A stretch of 15,691 nt of DNA, taken from NCBI GenBank assembly GCA_002293965.1, contig DBEG01000002.1:1-15691 (forward strand), in the 5' to 3' direction. The notes beneath the pieces are model-generated. The model saw only the letters and a list, made by a program, of their open reading frames with translations, was not told the DNA's origin and did no database searches. Both the position numbers and the translations under genes were made by a program. The DNA is from Actinobacteria bacterium UBA912. GTDB taxonomy: Bacteria; Actinomycetota; Coriobacteriia; Anaerosomatales; UBA912. Positions 1 to 6,286 of the stretch are shown piece by piece (position 1 is the first letter of the stretch; each line of letters opens with the position of its first letter).

Positions 1-212
1 CGTCGTTTGCCGTGCCAGTTCAGGCCGTACTTCTCTTCGACATCGGTGACCGTGTTGTCGCTCACCAGTTGCTTGAGAACGTCCAGGTTCACTGATGCGC
101 CGTTTTGCCCTTCGATGACCAGCTCGGGGAAGATCTCCTTGAACCGCTCGACGTTTTCGGCAACGAGGTCGGGGCTCTTGGTTTCGGGGTCGGCAGCGGT
201 CAGCTTCTTCAT
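1..212 (-). CDS. mod: Type III restriction-modification DNA methyltransferase (Mod), N-terminal part
   Basis: Partial: only about 70 N-terminal residues are in the window, and the gene continues past the left edge. The translation begins MKKLTAADPETKSPD and ends ...EEKYGLNWHGKR. I recognise this as the N-terminal pattern of site-specific adenine methyltransferases of type III systems, where a 'YGLxWxGKR' stretch precedes the catalytic domain. The catalytic DPPY and SAM motifs lie outside the window. The ATG at 212 is chosen because GAGGAG sits about 5 nt upstream and homologues start MKKL; an in-frame ATG at 230 is possible and overlaps the stop of a micro-ORF as ATGA. The partner res helicase/nuclease would be expected further left, which cannot be seen. 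The family call is from memory of homologues. Confidence 0.72.
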   Translation of the reverse strand, partial: MKKLTAADPETKSPDLVAENVERFKEIFPELVIEGQNGASVNLDVLKQLVSDNTVTDVEEKYGLNWHGKR

Positions 213-226
213 CGGCTCCTCGCACT

Positions 227-364
227 TCATAGTCTCGCGAGCGCTGCGGCCCTGTCGGCCTCGGCGCGCTTCAGTACCAAGTTGATTGCAACTTGCTTGG
301 GGTCTGCTTCCCCTTCGCAGCGACCGATCGCGGGCGGGCGATCTCGGTGAAACGAACGATCCAT
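227..364 (-). CDS. Possible 45-residue ORF translationally linked to mod
   Basis: I do not recognise this short frame. From the ATG at 364 it encodes about 45 residues rich in Arg, Ala and Glu, ending ...KRAEADRAAALARL, which would form a charged helix. A GGGG run lies about 7 nt before the ATG. Its TGA overlaps an in-frame ATG of mod (230) as ATGA, the usual sign of translational coupling, and the true mod start at 212 lies just beyond. It could be a small leader or regulatory peptide of the restriction system, or a chance frame in the leader. Nothing else fills 213-525. Confidence 0.25.
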   Translation of the reverse strand: MDRSFHRDRPPAIGRCEGEADPKQVAINLVLKRAEADRAAALARL

Positions 365-387
365 GCAATATCCCCATTTAGACGAAC

Positions 388-520
388 CAGACAACCCTAA
401 GTCTACTCCCTGCTCTGACATGGGCTGCCGACCGAGGCGGCCATTCTCTATTCTGAGTGTTTATCGCTCAGTATCAGCGGCAGTTCGTAGCGCTGTCCTC
501 CGTATTTGGTTGTTCTGCGG
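388..520 (-). repeat. attC-like spacer downstream of the small membrane gene
   Basis: On the minus strand this starts with CCGCAGAAC (520-512), the complement of the GTTCTGCGG that begins the same module at 916-908. It ends near GTTGTCTGG (396-388), preceded by GGAGTA, as in the other spacers. A CTGAG/CTCAG hairpin lies inside. The left limit is uncertain. It fits the 3' recombination site of an integron cassette read right to left. Confidence 0.4.
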
Positions 521-525
521 CACCC

Positions 526-843
526 TCATACCGAGAGCATGCCTCTCTTTTCGTAGATGCTCTGCAGCTCCTCGCGCCAGACACTCCATTGATCTGAATC
601 CCCTGACGCGCGATAGATCTTCCGTGACGCAATGCAGGCGTGCCGCACCCGGCCCCCAGGGATCCCCGCGCCCTTGGCAATCTCGGTGGTGCCAACGTGG
701 CTCTCGCCTGGCTCATCAAGCGTGTTCTTCGCAAGCCACCTCCGCACGGCCCGTTGGTCTAGGACGTTTCTACCTCTGGCGGCGGCAAAGCCTCCCAGTG
801 CGACTCCCGCCGCGATTGCAAGGCCGACAACAATCTCATTCAT
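526..843 (-). CDS. Small membrane-anchored protein with helix-turn-helix-like C-terminus
   Basis: Unrecognised protein of 105 residues. Residues ~4-22 (IVVGLAIAAGVALGGFAAA) form one hydrophobic helix followed by Arg-rich sequence, which predicts an N-terminal membrane anchor with the rest in the cytoplasm. The remainder contains GTTEIAKGAGIPGGRVRHAC and a SDQWSVW segment, a pattern that resembles small winged-helix modules. The ATG at 843 has GAGGAG 7 nt upstream, which is why it is preferred to the 19-codon longer frame. The gene is alone between inverted repeats 512-520 and 908-916, only 5 nt from the first, so it looks like a single-gene cassette. A sensor or regulator role is possible but not shown. 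Confidence 0.62.
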   Translation of the reverse strand: MNEIVVGLAIAAGVALGGFAAARGRNVLDQRAVRRWLAKNTLDEPGESHVGTTEIAKGAGIPGGRVRHACIASRKIYRASGDSDQWSVWREELQSIYEKRGMLSV

Positions 844-907
844 CACGACTCCTCGTCTGTCGCAAAAACGTCCGTCCTGAGTTCTCTCGCTCCAAGCCAT
901 GCAACAT

Positions 908-971
908 CCGCAGAACGCTCGGCATTAGCGGGGCGCGCAGCGCCATCTACTGCACGCTGTAGTTAGACGCC
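908..971 (-). repeat. attC-like site between three-gene operon and small membrane gene
   Basis: Minus-strand order: GGCGTCTAAC (971-962, matching the integron RYYYAAC core), a spacer containing the short hairpin GGCGC/GCGCC, then GTTCTGCGG (916-908). The first core is the complement of the left end of the upstream module (4288-4279). The second is the left end of the downstream module. About 64 bp is within the usual attC size range. The second core departs from the GTTRRRY consensus at its first R. Confidence 0.55.
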
Positions 972-1024
972 CACCCTGGCTCGGCACCACGGCGGCTTAG
1001 ATCTGTCACCTTGAATCCCAACAT

Positions 1025-1978
1025 TCATCTCCTAGTGATCTTGGGTCCTACGTAGACGACGTACACCGGAGACACCTCCATGACGGGCCATGAGAAATGG
1101 ATGCGGTACTGCGGTGAATTCACTTTTCCGTGCCAGGTGCAGAACAGGGTCCGGTCGGGGGCATCCGGGTGAGGGAACGTGAGATCGGTCTTGAAATCCT
1201 CCTTCTCCGTGTCCGAAGAGTCAGAAAACCAGCCCTTGTCTCCGGTGAAATGCTGCTGATACAGCGCATGGCCATCCTTGGTACGCAATCCGTCCTCGCC
1301 GAAGCATTGCTTCAACCTATGGAGCGTATCGAGGCGAGTCAGGATACTCTCGGCGACGCTTTGCCTGAAGGGTTGAGTTCGAAGCGGCTCGAAGGCGTTC
1401 CTAGCGAACCTCAATTGTTCGAAGCGTGAAACCGCAAGCTCCTCAAGTGCGGTCCAAGAGTCCAGAGCCAGCGGTGTCGCAACGAGGCGAGCCTCGACGG
1501 CTGCGGGCTCCCAGTAGTTCCGCACGTCGACGGATTCTCGATTGCGATTCTCAAATACCCGCTCGACCGAGACGGGGTCGTATACGAAATTTGACGGCTG
1601 GAAGCTCACAAGCACCCGCTCGATTCCATGAAGAAGGCAGTGGGCGGCTTCCCCGACCGCTGTGTCGGTCACAATCTCTCCGGCACTCTCGTACCAGTCT
1701 CCACCTTCATGCCGGCGGCCGTCTTCCCAGAAGGGGCCATGCTTACTCAGCCACGCCATGACGGCTCGTCGCTCGTCCAGAGGCAACGCCTTCACGGCAG
1801 CCGACATCCGCTCGTCTGGGGTCACCTGTCTGTTCGCAAAGCCACGATGGCAGTACAGGGTCCGCTTGTGGCGTCTAGAGATTTCTTGGATCCGCATGAC
1901 TCTACGGATCGAGTCCCGAAACGCCGCGAGGTCTCGAAACTGCCCGTGCAGCGAGAGGTCGTTGACGAGCAAATCCAC
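1025..1978 (-). CDS. Unrecognised third component of DUF262/DUF3696 operon
   Basis: A 317-residue protein that I cannot assign to a named family. The start is a GTG one base after the stop of the ATPase gene, preceded by GGGACGAG. The N-terminus (DLLVNDLSLHGQF) looks like a conserved block and supports this start over later ATGs. The C-terminal ~50 residues hold a compact pattern: FCTWHGKV at ~279-286, YRIHF at ~291-295 and YVVYVGPKIT close to the end, suggesting a small beta-rich domain. No membrane segment or nucleotide-binding motif is visible. As the last gene of a coupled operon whose first two proteins look like a sensor/nuclease-like factor and an ATPase, it may be the effector or a partner subunit. 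That role is inference. Confidence 0.7.
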   Translation of the reverse strand: MDLLVNDLSLHGQFRDLAAFRDSIRRVMRIQEISRRHKRTLYCHRGFANRQVTPDERMSAAVKALPLDERRAVMAWLSKHGPFWEDGRRHEGGDWYESAGEIVTDTAVGEAAHCLLHGIERVLVSFQPSNFVYDPVSVERVFENRNRESVDVRNYWEPAAVEARLVATPLALDSWTALEELAVSRFEQLRFARNAFEPLRTQPFRQSVAESILTRLDTLHRLKQCFGEDGLRTKDGHALYQQHFTGDKGWFSDSSDTEKEDFKTDLTFPHPDAPDRTLFCTWHGKVNSPQYRIHFSWPVMEVSPVYVVYVGPKITRR

Positions 1979-1979
1979 G

Positions 1980-3119
1980 TCACTCGTCCCAACCGGCGAA
2001 GTGATTCATGTCTTTGTCGAATTGGTCGAAGAAGCCCTCCGGCCACACGTCGATCCTGCCATCGGAGTCGAGCTTCGGACTCACGACCTGGTCGAGCTCG
2101 CTCCCGCGTGGTCGGAAGAAGTGGAGGAGGGCTTGCTCAGAGGGCAGGGTTCCAGCCTTGACGGCGCGCCGGATGCCGTTAAGCACATGATCGCTGTGGG
2201 TCTCTACGATGACCTGCGTGCCGCTCGCGGCGACTTCGGCCAGAAAGGTGCCCATCCGGGCCTGACCCGCCGGGTGAAGGTGGACCTCCGGATTCTCAAT
2301 CAGTAGGATGTCTTGCTCTCTCGCCGCAACTGCGGTTACCACAATCGGAAGAACCTGGGTGATGCCGAAGCCGACGTGAACCGGCCGATGAAAGTCCGTG
2401 TCGTCGGAGGTCCGAATCCCGAGCGTCACGGCGTTGGCCTGTGGCACGAGCTGAACATCGAGGCGACAGCCCGGGAAGAACTCGCCCATGCGCGCCTCGA
2501 TCTGCTTCAGCCCGGTAGGCAGAACATCGGCGCAGATGAAGGAATCGCGAATCCGCTCGGTGCCGACCCGGTACAGGACACTGAGCGTGTGTTCGCCACG
2601 TGGGCCTACCACCCGAGCGGCCTGGCGATCCTCCAGAACGTAAATCTCCCGCGGACCCACGCGCTCGGCGGTGACGTAGGTGAGGTCCCTCAGGCGCATC
2701 GCGAAGCTCGAAGCTGAGTCGTACTGCTTGGGCGGCAGGAGGTGCTGAAGGGCGGGAGGGTTCGCGAAGTCGACGCCGTCGAGTTGCACGCGCTCTGTCG
2801 TCATCGACATCTCGTCGCGGTTCCCGTGGAATGTCCAGCGGATGGTCGAGGCCCCCTCGACCAGCCCGACCTCGAACTGCCGCCGCCCATGGACCTTGTC
2901 CACGACATCAAGCACCGTCCCGAGCTGCACGGATCCCCCGTTCAACATCAGGCGAATCGACCACTCGTGCTCACGAATGGTCTGGTGGAGTAGGACCAGG
3001 GCCTGCAGAACCGAGGACTTCCCCGATGCGTTCGGGCCCGAAAGAAGCGTCAGGGGCGCAAGCGGGAGGTCCAACTTCTCGAAACACTTGAAGTGCCGTA
3101 GCTCAAGTTGCTCAAGCAT
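1980..3119 (-). CDS. DUF3696-type AAA/ABC-like ATPase
   Basis: A 379-residue SMC/RecF-like ATPase. Residues 1-18 (MLEQLELRHFKCFEKLDL) match the usual opening strand. Walker A is GPNASGKSS (28-36), Walker B is DILLIENPEVHLHP (270-283), and a switch histidine lies in ETHSD (306-310). The C-terminus carries WPEGFFDQ (359-366), the signature I associate with DUF3696. Ligands for ATP and Mg are present, so it should be active. The ATG at 3119 has GGAGGTG just upstream and overlaps the DUF262 stop by 8 nt (ATGCTTGA), implying coupled synthesis. Related ATPases act as sensor or motor subunits in defence systems such as PARIS-like and Septu-like pairs. The exact partner biochemistry here is unknown. 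Confidence 0.88.
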   Translation of the reverse strand: MLEQLELRHFKCFEKLDLPLAPLTLLSGPNASGKSSVLQALVLLHQTIREHEWSIRLMLNGGSVQLGTVLDVVDKVHGRRQFEVGLVEGASTIRWTFHGNRDEMSMTTERVQLDGVDFANPPALQHLLPPKQYDSASSFAMRLRDLTYVTAERVGPREIYVLEDRQAARVVGPRGEHTLSVLYRVGTERIRDSFICADVLPTGLKQIEARMGEFFPGCRLDVQLVPQANAVTLGIRTSDDTDFHRPVHVGFGITQVLPIVVTAVAAREQDILLIENPEVHLHPAGQARMGTFLAEVAASGTQVIVETHSDHVLNGIRRAVKAGTLPSEQALLHFFRPRGSELDQVVSPKLDSDGRIDVWPEGFFDQFDKDMNHFAGWDE

Positions 3120-4209
3120 CGAACACCTCCGTGAGCGTCCGCTGCATGACCTGGAACCGATGTCGCACCTGGTTAGCACTGTTCGGTCCATAGGTGATGG
3201 ATCGAATGAACGGCTCTTCGTCCATGAGCGCGTAGAAGCTAGATAGCAGCGCGTCTTTGCGTCGCAGCACGGTATCTTCGGGAAGGCAGGCCAGACCAGT
3301 GCTCATGACGTCCCAGAGGGAGGCGTTCAATACGCCGCGACGCTCTTGACCGGGACGATGCTTGCGGAACGAGTGCTCTCCGAAAACTGCAAGGTTGTTC
3401 TGCAGGGACCTTCGAAAGTCAGCAGACAGCACAGCCAACTCCTCCAGTGGGAGCTGATTCATGTGAGTAAGCGCCCGAGCAAGGAATCCATCCATCGCGT
3501 CCGTGTTACTGTAGCGGTCGAGATCGAGCAGGTGGAACGCGCAGAACCGATTAACGAACTCGCGGTCCCTCATCGTGGCTGACTGCAGACTGTAGCCGGT
3601 CGCCTGAGTGAAGAGAGCAGTCGATGCCTCATCCTTCAAAAAAGTGGTGGCGGGTCCCATGTACAGCGAGTTCCGCATCTGCTGCCGGGTCAGGGGAACG
3701 CCGCTGTTCACGCGCTCGAAGATGTCAAGGCGGGCTCGCTCGGGGACCTTGGCATCCACTATATAAAGGACGAGGTTGCAGTCCTCGATGCGGTTTTGGA
3801 GCTTCGGTGACAGGTTCTCGAACTTCTTCATGTGGAGCTCTTGCTGGTCTGGAAGCTTCAGGCGGAGATCGTTCTTGATGTAGCGAGCGAAGGTCGAAAG
3901 TCGTTGCAGCCCGTCCACCACGATCATCCGACCGGCGGAATCCTCAGCGAGATAGAACACAGGCAGAGGGATGCGCATCAGCACCGACTCAATTAGCTTG
4001 CTCTGCTTTTCGTCGTCCCAAATGAATGCTCGCTGGAAGTCGGGGTCCATGACGAAGGAGTCCTGATCGATGCGCCGCACGACATCGTGAACGGTGCGCG
4101 TTTCGTGACGGATAAGCAATGTGTCGATGGGGTAGTCGCCCCAGCTCGAGTCCTCGTCTCCGCCAAGTCCCTCGATCTCCTCGGAGATCTGATCCTTCTG
4201 GTCGCTCAT
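3112..4209 (-). CDS. DUF262-domain protein (ParB/GmrS-like fold), first gene of the operon
   Basis: A 365-residue protein. DUF262 hallmarks run in order: DPDFQRAFIW (55-64), IESVLMRIPLP (73-83), VVDGLQRL (97-104, the nucleotide-binding/catalytic DGxxR loop) and FERVNSG-PLT-QQMRNSLY (164-183). The C-terminal HNH-type DUF1524 module found in GmrSD and SspE is absent, so if it cuts DNA it would need a partner or only the DUF262 active site. The ATG at 4209 has AGAGGA 6 nt upstream; an in-frame start 27 codons earlier lies in the cassette leader and lacks support. It opens the operon and overlaps the ATPase gene by 8 nt. DUF262 proteins are common in type IV restriction and phosphorothioate-sensing defence. 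Confidence 0.88.
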   Translation of the reverse strand: MSDQKDQISEEIEGLGGDEDSSWGDYPIDTLLIRHETRTVHDVVRRIDQDSFVMDPDFQRAFIWDDEKQSKLIESVLMRIPLPVFYLAEDSAGRMIVVDGLQRLSTFARYIKNDLRLKLPDQQELHMKKFENLSPKLQNRIEDCNLVLYIVDAKVPERARLDIFERVNSGVPLTRQQMRNSLYMGPATTFLKDEASTALFTQATGYSLQSATMRDREFVNRFCAFHLLDLDRYSNTDAMDGFLARALTHMNQLPLEELAVLSADFRRSLQNNLAVFGEHSFRKHRPGQERRGVLNASLWDVMSTGLACLPEDTVLRRKDALLSSFYALMDEEPFIRSITYGPNSANQVRHRFQVMQRTLTEVFDA

Positions 4210-4278
4210 TCGTATCCTCTGTGTATCATAGCCATCGACGTCATCGTGCTCGCAGAACCTGGGCACATACCGGAGTCT

Positions 4279-4412
4279 GGCGTCTAACAATACTAATCCC
4301 TATCAGCATGATACTCCAAATGCCTTACCTCGCGGCAAAAAGCCCACCCGACTGCCCCTTGTGCCATCGTGTCTTCTTATACGGGGGGTCGGCATAACAA
4401 CTTGTTCGACAC
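4279..4412 (-). repeat. attC-like site upstream of three-gene operon, with copy A of a 36-base element
   Basis: Read on the minus strand: ..GTGTCGAAC (4412-4404), a palindrome-containing spacer, then the 36-base element (4319-4284) ending in GTTAG, continuing into GTTAGACGCC (4288-4279). The element is about 81% identical to the one at 6131-6096. The sequence TGGAGTATCATGC (4318-4306) recurs exactly at 9175-9163. This is the expected place for the recombination point in front of the operon cassette. A plus-strand VapB promoter lies just to the right. Confidence 0.5.
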
Positions 4413-4439
4413 ACGGGAGATGGGCACAGCCACGCCTGT

Positions 4440-4460
4440 GATGTATACTCACGATGTATA
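4440..4460 (+). promoter_or_regulatory. Direct repeats in front of vapB, likely operator/promoter
   Basis: GATGTATA occurs at 4440-4447 and again at 4453-4460, 13 bases apart, just upstream of the vapB ribosome binding site. TATACT (4444-4449) and TATATT (4457-4462) within them could serve as -10 boxes, though no convincing -35 is seen. Ribbon-helix-helix antitoxins bind short tandem repeats of this type, so self-repression by VapBC is likely. Confidence 0.45.
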
Positions 4461-4477
4461 TTAGACGGAGGTGCTTC

Positions 4478-4732
4478 ATGAAGCGAACTCAAATCTACCT
4501 CACCGAGCGAGAGCATACGGCGGTCAAGTCGATTGCGCGGCGCCTGGGCAAAACACAGAGCGAAGTGATTCGCACAGCAGTGGATCGGTTCATCGACCGC
4601 GAAGAACCCGCGAAACGCCTAGACCTTCTGCGCAGCGCCAGGGGGCTGTGGAGCGACCGTCAGGATCTGCCCGCCGCAGATGAGCTGCGTCGCGAATGGG
4701 ACCGACTGGATACTGGGGCTGACGATTCGTGA
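4478..4732 (+). CDS. vapB: Ribbon-helix-helix antitoxin (VapB/CopG type)
   Basis: An 84-residue protein. Residues 1-47 form the ribbon-helix-helix: KRTQIYLTEREHTAV strand and helix, then RRLGKTQSEVIRTAVDRFI. The acidic tail (DELRREWDRLDTGADDS) would wrap the toxin. The ATG at 4478 has GGAGGTG upstream; an earlier in-frame ATG at 4454 falls inside the promoter repeats and is rejected. The last codon and stop overlap the toxin start as GTGA. It binds DNA to repress its own operon and neutralises the PIN RNase downstream. It is one of very few plus-strand genes here and so opposes the general direction, as TA cassettes with their own promoter often do. Confidence 0.85.
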   Translation: MKRTQIYLTEREHTAVKSIARRLGKTQSEVIRTAVDRFIDREEPAKRLDLLRSARGLWSDRQDLPAADELRREWDRLDTGADDS

Positions 4733-5118
4733 CGGCAAACCGCCTCCTCCTAGACACAGACTTGATCATCGAGTACCTACGCGGTCGCGATGAGGCGGTT
4801 CGATACATCGAATCTCTCGAAGGCGAGCTGTACGTCTCGGCAATCACCGTAGCGGAGCTCTATTCGGGCGTGAGGGGTAGCGACGAGGAGGCCGTACTCG
4901 AGCGCTTCCTCGATGCGTTCGAGGTCATTCCGATCGACCGGGCGCTCGCCCGTCTCGGCGGTCTGTGCAGGCGGCGCTGGCGGCCGACTCACGGTACGGG
5001 ACTAGCTGATGCGATCGTGGCGACTTCGGCAGAGTCCGTAGGGGCGGTGCTAGTGACATTCAACAAGCGGCACTTTCCCGGGGCCAAGGATATCATCGTC
5101 CCATATACCCGCAGCTAA
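4729..5118 (+). CDS. vapC: PIN-domain ribonuclease toxin (VapC)
   Basis: A 129-residue PIN-domain RNase. The acidic active site is visible: D9 in LLLDTDLIIEYL, E43 in VAELYSG, D94 in GLADAIVATSA, with N112 in VTFNKRHF at the fourth position, as in many VapC toxins. Length is typical. Translation starts at GTG 4729, overlapping the vapB stop by 4 nt, so toxin production depends on antitoxin translation. The family cleaves tRNA or rRNA when the antitoxin is lost. The gene ends 27 bases from the convergent nucleotidyltransferase gene, with no clear terminator between them. Confidence 0.88.
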   Translation: MTANRLLLDTDLIIEYLRGRDEAVRYIESLEGELYVSAITVAELYSGVRGSDEEAVLERFLDAFEVIPIDRALARLGGLCRRRWRPTHGTGLADAIVATSAESVGAVLVTFNKRHFPGAKDIIVPYTRS

Positions 5119-5145
5119 GCGGTGCGCGACTCACGCTGCATACAG

Positions 5146-5439
5146 CTACTGCTTCGTCCGATTGACATTCTCGCGGATGTACCGGTTCTTGAGCGCGCCG
5201 ACCATTACGAGATCGACCTTTGTGCCGAGAAGTTCTTGAAGCTCTTCGAGCATGTCGAAGTAGGCGTGCATCTTCGCGTGGCCACCTATGGGCGCGAACT
5301 CAACCAGCAGGTCGATATCGCTCTCGCCAGCACGGTAGTCATCGCGGAGAGCTGATCCGAAGACGTAGAGACTCACCACGCTGTACTTGCGACACAGCGC
5401 AGCGAGAGCCTCCCTCTTGTTGTCGAGTACCGCGTCCAT
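5146..5439 (-). CDS. mntA: MNT-type nucleotidyltransferase, orphan antitoxin-like
   Basis: A 97-residue minimal nucleotidyltransferase. FGSALRDDYRAGESDIDLLV (27-46) contains the GS loop (28-29) and the DxD metal pair (D41, D43). The third acidic residue is probably in KVDLVMV. Such proteins normally pair with a HEPN RNase (HepT) and either AMPylate it or complex with it. Here no HEPN gene follows: the next gene is the convergent vapC. Start is ATG 5439 with GGAGGT 5 nt upstream, giving 2 residues less than a TTG start at 5445. It may be a remnant of a MntA-HepT pair or act on another toxin. Family assignment is firm, role is not. Confidence 0.82.
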   Translation of the reverse strand: MDAVLDNKREALAALCRKYSVVSLYVFGSALRDDYRAGESDIDLLVEFAPIGGHAKMHAYFDMLEELQELLGTKVDLVMVGALKNRYIRENVNRTKQ

Positions 5440-5448
5440 GTCCAACCT

Positions 5449-5662
5449 CCGCTAACATGGTACCCACCCCCGAACCTCTGGTCTAGTTATGCGGTCGTGG
5501 AATGAACATGTGCGCCCGGAGATCGCCGACATTCCAAGCAGCATTCCTAAGCAGCTTCGGCAGCTCGATCCTCGGCGTCATCATTTCGGGTGGACTGCCC
5601 TTGTTCGGTGTTCACCATCGGGATTCTTCCGTGCCCGCCTGCCCGATGCGCTTGTTAGCACC
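5449..5662 (-). repeat. Composite attC-like spacer downstream of PAS gene
   Basis: About 210 bases without a gene. On the minus strand it begins with the 3' core GGTGCTAACAAG (5662-5651), followed by a hairpin with 7-bp arms CATCGGG/CCCGATG. A second core-like CACCGAACAAG follows near 5611-5601. The right-to-left end is either CCCCGAAC-type (plus strand 5469-5475) or CCGCTAAC (plus strand 5449-5456) in front of the nucleotidyltransferase. The length and doubled cores suggest two sites fused by loss of a cassette. Confidence 0.4.
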
Positions 5663-6102
5663 CCGTGACTCCCCGCCGATGCCGGTGCCTGCGCGATCCC
5701 TAGTTGGCGCAGGACACCTCATACCGCTCGTAGTAGCCGATCAGCGCGCCACCCTCATCCCTCACCGCACGCATGAAGACGCGCTCGCCCTTGCGGTCCG
5801 AGAGGAACACTTCATCCTCACCAGCAAGAAAGCGCTCTACGATCGTGGCGATCATCGCGTTGGACTCGTCGTTGTGGCAGTCGAAGATCGAGCGGCCCAC
5901 CGCCGCCGGACGACCGGCGTAGCGCAGGTGAGCGGCCCGATTCATGTAGCGGATCACATGATTCAAGTCACAGAAGACGACGGCGTCCTTCAGGCTGTCG
6001 AGCAAGTAGTCGAGCCTGACATCGGTACTGGTCAAGTCCCCTCCCATGGGCCGGATGCCGACGCGTCAAGCTCACCGTGCTCGCGGTAGGTGGTGCTAAC
6101 AA
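5652..6102 (-). mobile_element. Candidate single-gene cassette with PAS protein
   Basis: A perfect 11-bp inverted repeat, TTGTTAGCACC at 5652-5662 and GGTGCTAACAA at 6092-6102, brackets the PAS gene and nothing else. Read right to left, the unit begins G^TTAGCACC and ends GGTGCTAAC, the paired halves expected of an integron cassette. The size of about 450 bp is typical. The core GTTAGCA deviates from GTTRRRY at one position. Confidence 0.55.
5700..6047 (-). CDS. Stand-alone PAS-domain protein
   Basis: A 115-residue protein that is almost entirely one PAS fold: LLDSLKDAVVFCDLNHVIRY opening strands (~16-35), NRAAHLRYAGRPAAVGRSIFDCHNDES helical middle, and the closing sheet RVFMRAVRDEGGALIGYYER. 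It resembles PAS domains at the C-terminus of DUF438-like anaerobe proteins, but no kinase, HTH or cyclase output domain is attached. It may bind a small ligand or dimerise with a larger sensor. The start is unsure: ATG 6047 lacks an upstream RBS, while TTG 6035 has GGGAGGGG before it. It is alone in its module. Confidence 0.78.
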   Translation of the reverse strand: MGGDLTSTDVRLDYLLDSLKDAVVFCDLNHVIRYMNRAAHLRYAGRPAAVGRSIFDCHNDESNAMIATIVERFLAGEDEVFLSDRKGERVFMRAVRDEGGALIGYYERYEVSCAN

Positions 6103-6170
6103 CGCTTATGCCTATCCGCATATTACTCCAAGTACCCTTACATGCGGAATAAGGCCGCTTGTCCGAAAGC
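6092..6170 (-). repeat. attC-like site upstream of PAS gene, with copy B of the 36-base element
   Basis: This is the cleanest of the spacer sites, about 79 bp. Plus-strand CCTATCCGCAT (6111-6121) pairs with ATGCGGAATAAGG (6142-6154), leaving one small bulge in the stem. The outer ends are GGTGCTAAC (6092-6100) and GTCCGAAAGC (6161-6170). A stem with an extra-helical bulge and simple outer cores is the hallmark shape of attC. The 36-base element here (6096-6131) is copy B. Confidence 0.55.
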
Positions 6171-6286
6171 CTCCGCAGACAGGCCACCACGATGAGCCTA
6201 GGCCCATCGACTCTGTAATACGGGACGCGTGGAAACAAGAAGCGACGAAATCTACGGTGGGCAACCGGATGCGCCGCGCACGCCGA

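Larger units (their letters stand above)
962..4288 (-). mobile_element. Candidate integron gene cassette carrying a three-gene defence-like operon
   Basis: The operon at 1025-4209 is bracketed by a perfect 10-bp inverted repeat: GTTAGACGCC at 962-971 and GGCGTCTAAC at 4279-4288 on the plus strand. Read right to left, the unit starts G^TTAGACGCC (R' core) and ends GGCGTCTAAC (R'' core). These are the two halves that pair in attC once an integron cassette circularises. At about 3.3 kb it is several times larger than a typical single-gene cassette. No transposase or integrase lies inside. The cassette interpretation is inference from the ends; the repeats themselves are seen. Confidence 0.55.
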
